This document shows, piece by piece, positions 39,588 through 48,782 of a stretch of 64,000 bases of DNA. The stretch's first letter is position 1; each line of letters opens with the position of its first letter. Position numbers and translations under genes: made by a program. Source of the stretch: JAICJC01 sp963757605 (GTDB taxonomy: Bacteria > Actinomycetota > Thermoleophilia > Gaiellales > JAICJC01); NCBI GenBank assembly GCA_963757605.1, contig CAVWSF010000001.1:248001-312000 (forward strand), in the 5' to 3' direction. A model generated the notes under the pieces. That model ran no database searches. It was given only the letters and a program-made list of their open reading frames with translations, and was not told the DNA's origin.

Positions 39588-40004
39588 CTATCCCGCCCGG
39601 CCGGGCGTCGCGCAGATGGCCTGCGTCGTGGTCTCGATCGCCGCGGACGTGGCGCAGACCGTCTGCAACCCGAGCGAGGAGTAGAAGGCGGCCCGGGCGG
39701 GGTCGAGGATCCGCGTCACGACGCACGGGCAGTGGAACCGCTTCTGGGCCACCTGGGCGATCACGATGTTCGTGTTGTCGCCGTCGGTGGCGACGACGCA
39801 CGCATCGGCGGTCTCGATACCGGCGTCGATCAGCACTTCGAGGTCGAGGGCGTGGCCCTGGATGAACCGTCCAGGCCAGTCCTCGGGCAGGCGGGCGAGG
39901 GCTTCGGGGTCGTCGTCGATGACCGAGACGTCGTGTCCGTCCGCGGCCATGCGACTGGCGATCGCCGAGCCGACCCGTCCGCACCCAACGATCAGGAGTT
40001 TCAT
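39588..40004 (-). CDS. TrkA_N-only potassium regulatory protein
   Basis: A 138-residue single Rossmann domain: MKLLIVGCGRVGSAIASRMAADGHDVSVIDDDPEAL, then GHALDLEVLIDAGIETADACVVATDGDNTNIV. It is similar to its downstream neighbour but has no TrkA_C domain. The two may form a hetero-octameric gating ring, as in two-gene CeoB/CeoC-type systems. It is divergent from hom, with 40 bases between the starts. Confidence 0.85.
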   Translation of the reverse strand: MKLLIVGCGRVGSAIASRMAADGHDVSVIDDDPEALARLPEDWPGRFIQGHALDLEVLIDAGIETADACVVATDGDNTNIVIAQVAQKRFHCPCVVTRILDPARAAFYSSLGLQTVCATSAAIETTTQAICATPGRAG

Positions 40005-40044
40005 GCATCAAGCCTAGCTTGTGACGCGATATCGTCGCGCCCGA

Positions 40045-41319
40045 ATGTCGGCCACCCGCATCGGCCTGCTCGGCTACGGGACCGTCGGTGCCGCGGTGCA
40101 CCGGCTGCTCGAGGGCGGCGCCGCGGCGATCGAGCGCGTCACGGGCGGCCCGGTCGAGGTGGCGGCCGCGCTCGTGCGCGATCCCGGCCGGCATCCGGAG
40201 GCGCCGGCCGGCCTTCTGACGACCGACTTCGCCCGGCTGCGGGACGACGACTCCATCTCGGTCGTGGCCGAGGTCATGGGCGGGATCGAGCCCACCCGCG
40301 ACCACGTCCTGGCGCTCCTCGAGGCCGGGAAGTCGGTCGTCTCGGCCAACAAGCAGCTCCTGGCCCGCCACGGCGAGGAGCTCTTCGACGCCGCCGAGCA
40401 GCACGGCGTGCAGCTGCGGTTCGAGGCGAGCGTCTGTGCGGCCATCCCCGTGGTCAAGGTGCTACGGGAGTCGATGATCGTGAGCGGCGTCCACCGCATC
40501 GACGGCATCGTGAACGGCACGACCAACTTCATCCTGACCCGGATGGTGCAGACCGGGGCCGCCTACGCCGACGCGCTGGCCGAGGCCCAGGGGCTCGGCT
40601 ACGCGGAGGCCGACCCCACCGAGGACGTGACCGGAGCCGACGCCGCCGCCAAGATCGCCATCCTGGCGTCGATCGCGTTCCACACGCGCGTCAGGCTGGA
40701 GGAGGTCGAGTACGCCGGCATCGACCGGCTCGACCTCGCAGACGTGGAGCACGCCGCCGAGCTGGGCTACGCGACGAAGCTGATCGCCTCGGCCATCCAG
40801 TCCGGGTCGGCGGTGGTGGCGCGCGTGCATCCGTGCCTCCTCGCCCGTGACCATCCGCTGGCAACCGTGGAGGGCGCGTTCAACGCGGTCATGTTGCGGG
40901 GCGAGTCGATCCGGGAGGTGATCCTGGAGGGGCCGGGCGCCGGCGGCAAGGAGACCGCGACCGCCGTCATCGGCGACCTCCTGGCGGTCATAGGCACCCG
41001 CGGAACGGGCTTCCTCCAGCACGACGGCTACTTCCGCGGGCTCGACCGCCTCCCCGTGCGCGAACTCGAGAGCCCGTTCTACTTGCGTTTCGACGTCGAG
41101 GACGAGCCGGGCGTGCTGGCGCAGGTTGCCCAGGCGCTGGCCGACCGCGGCGCCTCGGTCGCGCAGGTCGTGCAGCACTCGACGGACGGCGTGCACATCG
41201 TGATCCTCACCCACCGCTCCCGGGAGGGCGCCGTCCGCGACGCGGCGGCCGCCGTCGGCGCGCTCGGGTTCAGCCGCTCCAGGCCGGTCGTCCTGCCGGT
41301 GCTCGAGCGGGGCGCGTAG
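40045..41319 (+). CDS. hom: Homoserine dehydrogenase (with ACT domain)
   Basis: A 424-residue NAD(P)-dependent enzyme reducing aspartate semialdehyde to homoserine. NAD motif is GLLGYGTVGAAV; the catalytic region has DGIVNGTTNFILTRM and GYAEADPTEDVTGADAAAK (catalytic Asp/Lys). The C-terminal ACT domain (about residues 345-420, FYLRFDVEDEPGVLAQVAQAL) implies feedback control, by threonine in most relatives. ATG 40045 is chosen; a GTG at 40021 would add eight basic residues. It sits divergently from the trkA-thrC-thrB operon with a short shared control region and ends 4 bases from the convergent APC gene. Confidence 0.93.
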   Translation: MSATRIGLLGYGTVGAAVHRLLEGGAAAIERVTGGPVEVAAALVRDPGRHPEAPAGLLTTDFARLRDDDSISVVAEVMGGIEPTRDHVLALLEAGKSVVSANKQLLARHGEELFDAAEQHGVQLRFEASVCAAIPVVKVLRESMIVSGVHRIDGIVNGTTNFILTRMVQTGAAYADALAEAQGLGYAEADPTEDVTGADAAAKIAILASIAFHTRVRLEEVEYAGIDRLDLADVEHAAELGYATKLIASAIQSGSAVVARVHPCLLARDHPLATVEGAFNAVMLRGESIREVILEGPGAGGKETATAVIGDLLAVIGTRGTGFLQHDGYFRGLDRLPVRELESPFYLRFDVEDEPGVLAQVAQALADRGASVAQVVQHSTDGVHIVILTHRSREGAVRDAAAAVGALGFSRSRPVVLPVLERGA

Positions 41320-41323
41320 GTAT

Positions 41324-43258
41324 CTAGACCTCGGCGAGCTCGGCGCCCGCGGGGAAGTGGGTGACGATCACGCGGCACGGGGCCTTGCGGAGGATGAAGT
41401 CGACCGTCTGCCCGAAGAACTCCTCGTGAAGGCTGCGGGCGACCCGGTGCTTCTGCGGCGAGCCGACGATGATGAGGCCGGCCTCGTGCTCGACCGCCGC
41501 GTCGACCACGAGCCGGCCGGGGCTGCGCGTCCGCGTGACGACCCGGCGGTACTCGACGCCGTAGTCCTCGGCCAGCGAGGCGGCCATCTCCTGGACGGCG
41601 GCCACCTCCGCCTCGCGCTCGGGCATCGGCGTCTCCAGCGAGTCGCGCACCGGCACGTAGATGGCGCTCACGCCGACGACGGCGGCGCCGGACTCCAGGG
41701 CCAGGCGGCACGCGGTCGCCATCGTCTCCTCGGCGATCGCGTCCAGCCGCTCCAGCGGTACGACGACCGCGGCGAAGGCGATGTCGGTCACGTCCTCAGG
41801 TGGGGGCGCGGCGTCCTCGAGGCGCGCGATCATGGGCAGACCGGCGCGGATCCGCGTCCCGGCGTAGACGGCGAGCCCGCCGATCATCCACAGCGGCCCG
41901 ACGACACGCGCGCCCGGGTGCGTTCCGAGCGCGACCACCCACGCCGCGAACGACAGGACGACACCGACCACCGACGTCACGGGGATCAGCCGCCCGCCGA
42001 CCCAGACGTTGCCCTTCATCATGAACGGGCGCGGCATGTCTGGCTCGGAGATGCGAAGCCAGATGATCGCGGCCTGCGTCAGCATGAACGCGATCAGGAT
42101 GCCGAACGAGTAGAGCGAGGCCAGGGTCAGCGTCTCCTCGTTGGAGTAGAACGAGCCGACCACGAGGAACCCCACCGCGAGGACCGAGACCGAGACGATT
42201 GCCGCCGGTGGCACCAGGACACGCCGGCTCGTGCGCCCGAAGACGGCCGGGAGCTGCGCGTGCTTGCCCATCGCCTCCGACAGCCTGGCGCAGCCCGAGA
42301 AGCTGGTGGCGATCGCCATGATGAGGATCGTGCAGGCGGTCAGCCCCACGCCGACGCGGAGCAGCGTCTCGACCCAGTTCGGCCCCGTCTCGCCGATGGC
42401 GTGCGCCAGGCCCAGCATGGGCGTGTCCACCCAGGTCGTCCCGAGGGCCGTGACGCCGCCGTGGTCGTTGTTCGCCGGCTCGGCCGGGAACGCCGACACG
42501 GCCGCGGTCGCGACCGCGCTGTAGACGAGCACGACGGTGAACACGGAGGTGCGCACGCTGTCCGGCAGGGTCTTCTCCGGGTTCTTGGCGACGCCCGCCA
42601 GGCTCCCCACCTTCTCGAGGCCGGTGTAGCCGATCATGGCGATCGGGAGGGCGAAGGCGACGGAGTTCCAGGTCGGAACGTGCCCGAGGTCGATGCTGTT
42701 CTTGAGCGCGTCGACCGAGAACAGGAGCATGAGCCCGAAGACCGCCATCCCGAACTGGATGACGAGGTCGAGGACCGCGACGACGACGCCGATCGCGTAG
42801 GCGTCCGTCCGGCGCAGCATGCGGATGACCGTGACGACGAGGACGATGGCGACCGCCACGATCGTGGCCCGCGTGTGCTCACCTCGGAACCAGCCGGGCT
42901 GCCCGATCGCGCCGGCGAAGTAGTACGGCAGGAAGAGCGCTGAGAGCGAGATCGCGAGCACGAAGTCGAGCACCGTCGCCCAGCCGGCGATGAAACCGAC
43001 GAGGTCGTTGAACGCCCGCCGGGCGAAGGCCGACGCGCCGCCCGCCTCGGGGATCGTCGCCCCGCCCTCCGCATACGCCGCGGCCGCGAGGGCGAAGATG
43101 AAGCCCGCGACCGCGAAGACGACCGGGGTCAGCGAGAGGGCGTAGACGGCGGTGATGCCGAGCGCGTAGTAGAGCGAGCTCGAGATCTCGCCGTACGCCA
43201 TCGCATAGAGCGCCCGCACCCCGAGGAACCGCCCCAGCGACGGGATCTTGCGTGCCAT
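41324..43258 (-). CDS. APC-superfamily permease fused to a universal stress protein domain
   Basis: 644 residues from ATG 43258. The first ~460 residues are a 12-helix APC amino-acid/polyamine permease (YGEISSSLYYALGI, IPEAGGASAFARRAFND, YTGLEKVGSLAG), the last ~140 a Usp domain (VVVPLERLDAIAEETMATACRLALESGAAVVG .. LIIVGSPQKHRVARSL..PCRVIVTHFP). The Usp end keeps the G-x2-..-S/R nucleotide-binding type loop. In such fusions the Usp domain is thought to regulate transport by binding ATP/cAMP or sensing stress. It follows the ECF42 gene by 10 bases. Substrate unknown. Confidence 0.85.
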   Translation of the reverse strand: MARKIPSLGRFLGVRALYAMAYGEISSSLYYALGITAVYALSLTPVVFAVAGFIFALAAAAYAEGGATIPEAGGASAFARRAFNDLVGFIAGWATVLDFVLAISLSALFLPYYFAGAIGQPGWFRGEHTRATIVAVAIVLVVTVIRMLRRTDAYAIGVVVAVLDLVIQFGMAVFGLMLLFSVDALKNSIDLGHVPTWNSVAFALPIAMIGYTGLEKVGSLAGVAKNPEKTLPDSVRTSVFTVVLVYSAVATAAVSAFPAEPANNDHGGVTALGTTWVDTPMLGLAHAIGETGPNWVETLLRVGVGLTACTILIMAIATSFSGCARLSEAMGKHAQLPAVFGRTSRRVLVPPAAIVSVSVLAVGFLVVGSFYSNEETLTLASLYSFGILIAFMLTQAAIIWLRISEPDMPRPFMMKGNVWVGGRLIPVTSVVGVVLSFAAWVVALGTHPGARVVGPLWMIGGLAVYAGTRIRAGLPMIARLEDAAPPPEDVTDIAFAAVVVPLERLDAIAEETMATACRLALESGAAVVGVSAIYVPVRDSLETPMPEREAEVAAVQEMAASLAEDYGVEYRRVVTRTRSPGRLVVDAAVEHEAGLIIVGSPQKHRVARSLHEEFFGQTVDFILRKAPCRVIVTHFPAGAELAEV

Positions 43259-43268
43259 GTCGGAGAGC

Positions 43269-44507
43269 TTAGATGGTGGACAGCTCGGCGCAGCGTCTGG
43301 AGAGGAAGGCGCGGTCGGCGGCGCCCGGCGCCAGCTCGAGCGCGCGTCGGTACTCGGCCAGCGCCTCGGCGTCGCGACCGAGCCGCCGCAGCATGTCCGC
43401 GCGGGCCGCGGGCAGCAGGTGGTACGCAGCGAGCGCCGGGTCATCGGCCAACCGATCCACGAGCACGAGCCCCTCCGCCGGCCCTTCGCTCATCGAGACC
43501 GCGACCGCGCGGTTCAGGTCGACGACCGGCGACGGGGCGACGGCGGCCAGGTCGTCGTAGAGCGCGACGATGGCCGGCCAGTCGGTGTCGGCGGCCGCCG
43601 CCGCCCGCACGTGCTCGCGCGCGATCGCGGCCTGGAGGCAGTAGACGCCGACCCACCCGGCGCCGGCGGCGTCGCGCATCGCCGCCTCGCCCTCCTCGAT
43701 CAGGTTGGGATCCCACAGGCTCCGGTCCTGGTCGTCGAGGAGGACCGGCAGGCCGTCCTCTCCGCGCCGGGCCGCCGCACGAGCATGGTGCAAGAGCATG
43801 AGCGCGAGCAGGCCCGCCGGCTCCGGCTCCCCGGGAAGGAGCGATGCCAGGATCCGGGCGAGCCGGATCGCCTCCTCGCACAGCTCGTGGCGGATGAGCT
43901 CCTCGCCCGACGACGCGTTGTAGCCCTCGTTGAAGATCAGGTAGAGCACGGCGGCGACCTGGTCGATGCGCTCGGGCACGACCGGCTCGGGCGACTCTCG
44001 CAGCCCGATCCCGGCGACCCGCAGCCGTCGCTTGGCGCGCACCAGCCGCTGGGCCATCACCGGCTCGGCGACGAGGAAGGCGCGCGCGATCTCGGGCGTG
44101 GAGAGGCCGCCGGCGAGGCGCAGGGTGAGCGCCACCCGGGCCTCGGTCGCAAGCGCCGGGTGGCAGCACGCGAAGATCAGCTCGAGCCGGTCGTCGGGCA
44201 AGTGCTCGTCGGCGATCTCCGGGGCGGGCGCGGCGTCGGGCAGCTCGAGCTGCGGCAGCTTCTCGGCGAGCGTGCGGTCACGCCGGAGGCGATCGACGGC
44301 GACGTTGCCGGCGGTCGCGATCAGCCACGCCGCCGGCGCGGCGGGCACGCCCTCCACCGGCCAACGCGCGGCCGCCCGGGTGAAGGCCTCCTGCACGGCC
44401 TCCTCGGCCAGGTCAGGGTCGCCGAACCGCCGCCACAGCGCGCCGACCGCCTGCGCCCAGTGGTCGCGGAAGGCGGCGTCGACCGCCGAACGGGCCCGAT
44501 CGCTCAT
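43269..44507 (-). CDS. ECF42-type RNA polymerase sigma factor with C-terminal extension
   Basis: A 412-residue protein. Sigma region 2 is DPDLAEEAVQEAFTRAAARWPV and APAAWLIATAGNVAVDRLRR; region 4 is LTLRLAGGLSTPEIARAFLVAEPVMAQRLVRAKRRL. The remaining ~220 residues form the DUF6596/TPR-like helical extension of ECF42 (YLIFNEGYNASSGEELIRHELCEEAIRLARIL .. PVVDLNRAVAVSMSEGP). No anti-sigma gene is adjacent; ECF42 members usually sit beside a DGPF/YCII gene, which is missing here but present at 18978-19376. It is embedded in a transporter operon, with ATGA overlap to the 51-residue gene. Confidence 0.88.
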   Translation of the reverse strand: MSDRARSAVDAAFRDHWAQAVGALWRRFGDPDLAEEAVQEAFTRAAARWPVEGVPAAPAAWLIATAGNVAVDRLRRDRTLAEKLPQLELPDAAPAPEIADEHLPDDRLELIFACCHPALATEARVALTLRLAGGLSTPEIARAFLVAEPVMAQRLVRAKRRLRVAGIGLRESPEPVVPERIDQVAAVLYLIFNEGYNASSGEELIRHELCEEAIRLARILASLLPGEPEPAGLLALMLLHHARAAARRGEDGLPVLLDDQDRSLWDPNLIEEGEAAMRDAAGAGWVGVYCLQAAIAREHVRAAAAADTDWPAIVALYDDLAAVAPSPVVDLNRAVAVSMSEGPAEGLVLVDRLADDPALAAYHLLPAARADMLRRLGRDAEALAEYRRALELAPGAADRAFLSRRCAELSTI

Positions 44508-44659
44508 CGCAGCGCGCGGATCCGGATGATGCCGAGCACGATGAAGACGGCGCCCGACAGGTAGCCAACGGTGCCGCCGCCGATCCAGATGGTCTCGGCC
44601 AGGATCGCGATCCCGAGCGCGACCAGCACATACGCCATGAGGCGGCCGACGGCGACCAT
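44504..44659 (-). CDS. 51-residue membrane protein linking transporter and sigma genes
   Basis: This short frame fits exactly between two genes: its ATG at 44659 shares a base with the TGA of the upstream transporter, and its TGA overlaps the ATG of the sigma factor. The protein begins MVAVGRLMAYVLVALGIAILAETIW, then GGGTVGYLSGAVFIVLGIIRIRALR: two hydrophobic helices with a Gly hairpin. This fits a two-helix membrane protein of known general shape (YtpI/DUF-like), family not recognised. The precise double overlap makes coincidence unlikely. It could tether or regulate the transporter or the sigma factor. Confidence 0.7.
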   Translation of the reverse strand: MVAVGRLMAYVLVALGIAILAETIWIGGGTVGYLSGAVFIVLGIIRIRALR

Positions 44660-46590
44660 CAGCCGAGCGCCGGCGTGCCGACCATGACGCGGCAGTCGGC
44701 GTTGCGCAGGACGTAGTCGATCACCCGCCCGAACATCTTCTCGCCGCCGCGCTGGCGCTGCTCGGCGCCGAGCACGATGATCTCCGAGCCGCGCCTGCGG
44801 GCCTCGTCGACGATCGCCTCGCCGACGTTGCGCGTGCGCACGATGCGCGTGACGACGCTGACGCCGTACTGGCTTCCGAGCGCCGCGGCCTCGCGCAGCT
44901 CACGCTCGGCCCGCTCGGACTCCTGCTGCATCGGATCGGCCAGCGGGCGGTCGAGCGGCACCTGGATGGGGTAGAGCGCGATCAGCCTTGTGCCCGACTC
45001 GGCGGCCAGCCGCAGTGCAGTCACCGTCATCTCGTCGGTAATCGTGTGCGCCGTGAGCGGGAGAAGGATCGAGCGGTACTCGACCTCGACAGCGGGACCG
45101 AAAACCGTTGTCGGCGCAAGCACGGTCTCTGTGAGCGGAAGACCTTGCGTCCGGCGGTAGAGCACATACACGACCATCCCGATGGCCAGCCACGCCACAC
45201 CGACCGCCGCGACCGTGGGATTGAGCGTAATCGTCACGAGCCACGATATGAACGTGCCGGTGCCTCCGATCAACGCGAACAACGGCAGATCGGCCTTCCT
45301 CACTCTCCACGACAACGGCCCGCGGTACGGCATGTCCTCAGACGGCAGCTTGCGGCGCATCTGGACTACGGACGCGTGGGCCAGCGTGAACGACAGCATG
45401 GCTCCGAACGCATACAGATTGCCGAGGAACGTGATCACGCCCTGCGGCACCATCAGTACGACTGCTACCAGGCTGAAGAGAATTATCGACACAAACGGGG
45501 TGTTGAACCGTGGATGGACGCGGCGCAGGAGCTCGGGCAGCTGACGGTGCTGGCCCATGGAGTAGGTCAGCCGGGAGACGCCGATGATCCCCGCGTTCGT
45601 CGCGATGACCAGGATCGTGCCCGCCAGGATCGCGACGTAGTAGCCCAAGCCGGAGGCGATCGTCGCGGGCAAGCCGAGGTTCTCGACGAGTCCGGCGACC
45701 GGGTCAGGAGCGAATTTGCATGCCAGCTCCGACGTTCGCTCGCCAACGTGGGTGGGCGTTCGACAGTGGAGCGAGTGGGCCTCCTTGACCATCGCCGGAG
45801 TGGCCTTCTCGACAGGCAGCGCAGACAACGCCACCGACGGCAGGAACGCGTAGATGGCGAAGACTGCCGCGACGACGTACATCATCGATCGTGGCACGTG
45901 GCGAGGCGGGTCGATTGCCTCCTCGGCCATGTTCGAGATGGTCTCGATCCCTGTGTAGGCCACCATCGCCACCGGTACGGCGATCACGAAGTCGTGCCAC
46001 GAGGGCGTGACCCCGAGGCTCACGTTCGCCTGGAGCGTCGACGGCGAGAAGACCACGAAGAGACCGATGACGACAAGGAGCCCCTGTGTTGCCAGGTCCG
46101 CCAGCGCCAGGAAGATATTCAGCCCAGCGGCCTCCTTCACGCCAATCACGTTGAGCAGCACGAGGAAGGCGATCACCAGTGCACCTCCATAGATGTCACC
46201 GGGTTGCCGGTCGAGGTGCGCACCGGGCCAGAACTTGCTGAGGTAGTGCGGGACGAACAGCGCCGAGATCGCGATCGTGACGACGTAGTTCAGCATCTGG
46301 GCCCACCCTGCGAAGAACGAGACGGCCTCGTTGAACGCATGCCGTGTGAACGACGAGGAGCCGCCTGCCTCCGGGAAGCGGGCCGTAGCTTCGGAGTACG
46401 TGACGGCAGTGCAGAAGAAGATGAGCCCGGAGATGAAGAACGCCACCGGGGTCAGTCCAAGCGCGTACGCGGCGACCAGGCCGAGCGCGTAGTAGATCGA
46501 CGAGCCGACGTTGCCGTATGCCGTCGAGAACAGCGCGGCGGTTCCGAGGACGCGGTGGAGCCCGCCGGCCTGGCGTCGCTTCAATGGCAC
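44659..46590 (-). CDS. APC-superfamily permease fused to a universal stress protein domain (second copy)
   Basis: A 643-residue homologue of the other fusion, with the same architecture: APC membrane part to about residue 480 (LFSTAYGNVGSSIYYALGLV, RFPEAGGSSSFTRHAFNEAV, YTGIETISNMAEEAIDP) and a Usp domain at about 505-640 (ILLPLTAHTITDEMTVTALRLAAESGTRLIAL .. EIIVLGAEQRQRGGEKMFG..CRVMVGTP). An external loop with Cys pairs (HSLHCRTPT..ELACKFAPD) is unusual for APC permeases. It is the first gene of the operon, 29 bases downstream of hppA's stop (46620). Confidence 0.86.
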   Translation of the reverse strand: MPLKRRQAGGLHRVLGTAALFSTAYGNVGSSIYYALGLVAAYALGLTPVAFFISGLIFFCTAVTYSEATARFPEAGGSSSFTRHAFNEAVSFFAGWAQMLNYVVTIAISALFVPHYLSKFWPGAHLDRQPGDIYGGALVIAFLVLLNVIGVKEAAGLNIFLALADLATQGLLVVIGLFVVFSPSTLQANVSLGVTPSWHDFVIAVPVAMVAYTGIETISNMAEEAIDPPRHVPRSMMYVVAAVFAIYAFLPSVALSALPVEKATPAMVKEAHSLHCRTPTHVGERTSELACKFAPDPVAGLVENLGLPATIASGLGYYVAILAGTILVIATNAGIIGVSRLTYSMGQHRQLPELLRRVHPRFNTPFVSIILFSLVAVVLMVPQGVITFLGNLYAFGAMLSFTLAHASVVQMRRKLPSEDMPYRGPLSWRVRKADLPLFALIGGTGTFISWLVTITLNPTVAAVGVAWLAIGMVVYVLYRRTQGLPLTETVLAPTTVFGPAVEVEYRSILLPLTAHTITDEMTVTALRLAAESGTRLIALYPIQVPLDRPLADPMQQESERAERELREAAALGSQYGVSVVTRIVRTRNVGEAIVDEARRRGSEIIVLGAEQRQRGGEKMFGRVIDYVLRNADCRVMVGTPALG

Positions 46591-46619
46591 GCCGCGAGTT
46601 TACGCGGCGGTGATGACTG

Positions 46620-48680
46620 CTACCGCGCGAGCAGGGGGATGATCAGGATCGCCACGATGTTGGTGATCTTGATCATCGGGTTGATCGCCGGCCCCGCCGT
46701 GTCCTTGTAGGGGTCGCCGACCGTGTCGCCGGTGATCGATGCCGCGTGCGCGTCGGATCCCTTGCCGCCGTGCGCGCCGTCCTCGATCAGCTTCTTGGCG
46801 TTGTCCCACGCTCCGCCGCCCGAGGTCATCGAAATGGCCAGGAAGATGCCGGTGACGATCGTGCCCACCAGGAGGCCGCCGAGGGCGTAGTAGGAGATCA
46901 GGCCCACGACGATCGGGATGACGACCGGGATCAGCGCCGGCAGCTGCATCTCGCGGATCGCGGCCCGCGTGACCAGGTCGACGCACCGCGCGTAGTCCGG
47001 CTTGGCGGTGCCCTCCATGATCCCGGGGATCTCGCGGAACTGGCGCCGCACCTCCTGCACGACGGCGCCGCCGGCCCGACCGACGGCGTCCATGGCAAGC
47101 GACGCGAAGAGGAACGGCATGAGGCCGCCGATCAGGAGCCCGGCCAGGACGGCCGGGTCGTTGATCTGGAACGTGATCGGGTGGCCGACCTTCTTGCCGA
47201 GCTCGTCGTTGTAGGACTGGAACAGGACGAGCGCGGCGAGACCGGCCGAGCCGATCGCGTAGCCCTTGGTGACTGCCTTGGTGGTGTTGCCGACCGCGTC
47301 GAGCGGGTCGGTCACCTTGTCGCGCACCTCGTGGGGAAGGTCGGCCATCTCGGCGATCCCGCCGGCGTTGTCAGTGATCGGGCCGAACGCGTCGAGGGCC
47401 ACGACCATGCCCGCCATCGAGAGCATCGCCGTGACGGCGATCGCGATCCCGTAGATCCCGGCCAGATGGAACGAGGCGACGGTCCCCGCCGCGATCACGA
47501 GGACCGGGAGGGCGGTGGCCTGCATGCCGACGGCAAGCCCGGCGATGATGTTCGTCGCGTGGCCCGTGAGCGACTGCTCCGAGATGCGCTGCACCGGCCC
47601 GAAGCGGGTGCCGGTGTAGTACTCGGTGATGGCGACGATCAGCGCCGTGATGACGAGGCCGATCAGCGCGCACCAGTAGAGGTCGGTCGAGCTGGCGCCG
47701 TCGGTGAACGACCCGAACCCGTCGGCGCTGTTCGAGATGACCGGGATGTAGATGATCGCCGAGAGCACCGCGGAGACGATGACGCCGATGTAGAGCGCGT
47801 TGATGACGCTGCCCGACCTGGGCAGCCTGACCATGAACGTGCCGATGATCGACGCGGGGATCGAGAAGGCCGCGAGCAGGAGCGGCAGCCGCACCGCATC
47901 GGCGTTGCCGAAGAGCGCGCCCAGGAACATCGACGCCACGACCGTGACGGCGTAGGTCTCGAAGAGGTCGGCCGCCATGCCGGCGTCGTCGCCGACGTTG
48001 TCGCCCACGTTGTCGGCGATGACCGCCGCGTTGCGGGGATCGTCCTCGGGGATCCCGGCCTCGATCTTGCCGACCAGGTCGGCGCCGACGTCGGCGCCCT
48101 TCGTGAAGATGCCGCCGCCGAGGCGCGCGAACACCGAGATGAGCGAGCCGCCGAACGCGAGCCCGACGAGAGCCTTGGTCGCCTCGAGGTCGCTGTCGCC
48201 GTTCAGCATGAGGATGCCGAAGTACCCGCCGACGCCGAGCAGGCCCAGGCCGACGACGAGGATGCCGGTGACGGTGCCGCCCTTGAACGCGATCGAGAGC
48301 GCCGGGCTCATTCCCGACTTCGCGGCCTCGGCGGTGCGCACGTTGGAGCGAACGGCCACGTTCATCCCGATGAAGCCGGTGAGCGCCGAGAGGACCGCGC
48401 CGATCATGAACCCGATCGCCACCTTCCACCCCAGGTCGTCCGTCCAGAAGCCGGCGATGCCGATCGCCAGGAACACGACGACGGCGACGACCGCGATCGT
48501 CGTGTACTGGCGTTTGAGGTAGGCGGCCGCCCCCTCCTGGATTGCGGCGGCGATCTCGCGCATGCGGTCGGTACCCGCGGACTGGGCAAGCACCCAGCGG
48601 GTCAGCGCCAGGCCGTAGACGACGGCGGCAACGCCGCAGATCAGGGAGATGAGCACAGCATGGCTGGCCAGTGAACTCAC
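46620..48680 (-). CDS. hppA: K+-independent-type H+-translocating pyrophosphatase
   Basis: A 686-residue, 16-helix proton pump driven by PPi hydrolysis. GTG 48680 has AAGGAG seven bases upstream; the longer frame from 48755 runs over the promoter. Signature DVGADLVGK, acidic cluster EDDPRNAAVIADNVGDNVGD, and C-terminal acidic motif GDTVGDPYKDT are intact. In the K+-discriminating segment the sequence is GNTTKAVTKG; Lys where K+-dependent pumps have Ala marks the K+-independent class. It acidifies the outside and saves energy under low ATP. It is the head of the transporter operon or is transcribed alone; a promoter-like pair lies just upstream. Confidence 0.94.
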   Translation of the reverse strand: MSSLASHAVLISLICGVAAVVYGLALTRWVLAQSAGTDRMREIAAAIQEGAAAYLKRQYTTIAVVAVVVFLAIGIAGFWTDDLGWKVAIGFMIGAVLSALTGFIGMNVAVRSNVRTAEAAKSGMSPALSIAFKGGTVTGILVVGLGLLGVGGYFGILMLNGDSDLEATKALVGLAFGGSLISVFARLGGGIFTKGADVGADLVGKIEAGIPEDDPRNAAVIADNVGDNVGDDAGMAADLFETYAVTVVASMFLGALFGNADAVRLPLLLAAFSIPASIIGTFMVRLPRSGSVINALYIGVIVSAVLSAIIYIPVISNSADGFGSFTDGASSTDLYWCALIGLVITALIVAITEYYTGTRFGPVQRISEQSLTGHATNIIAGLAVGMQATALPVLVIAAGTVASFHLAGIYGIAIAVTAMLSMAGMVVALDAFGPITDNAGGIAEMADLPHEVRDKVTDPLDAVGNTTKAVTKGYAIGSAGLAALVLFQSYNDELGKKVGHPITFQINDPAVLAGLLIGGLMPFLFASLAMDAVGRAGGAVVQEVRRQFREIPGIMEGTAKPDYARCVDLVTRAAIREMQLPALIPVVIPIVVGLISYYALGGLLVGTIVTGIFLAISMTSGGGAWDNAKKLIEDGAHGGKGSDAHAASITGDTVGDPYKDTAGPAINPMIKITNIVAILIIPLLAR

Positions 48681-48727
48681 GTCAGAGGCTCCTTGGAGGG
48701 TCGCGGAGGACGGTCGGGAACCGGGGG

Positions 48728-48755
48728 ATTGTAACAGCGCCCTCGGTTTTCCCAA
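48728..48755 (-). promoter_or_regulatory. Candidate sigma-70-type promoter for hppA
   Basis: On the minus strand TTGGGA (48755-48750) and TACAAT (48733-48728) are 16 bases apart; both are good matches to the housekeeping consensus. They lie about 50 bases before the hppA GTG, in the only non-coding gap near it. Confidence 0.55.
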
Positions 48756-48782
48756 GCCGGGTTAATAGGGTGGTTCGTGCCG

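Noticed and set aside
46746..48674. Plus-strand 642-residue frame over hppA
   Set aside because: A shadow of the pyrophosphatase; rich in Arg/Asp repeats without domains.
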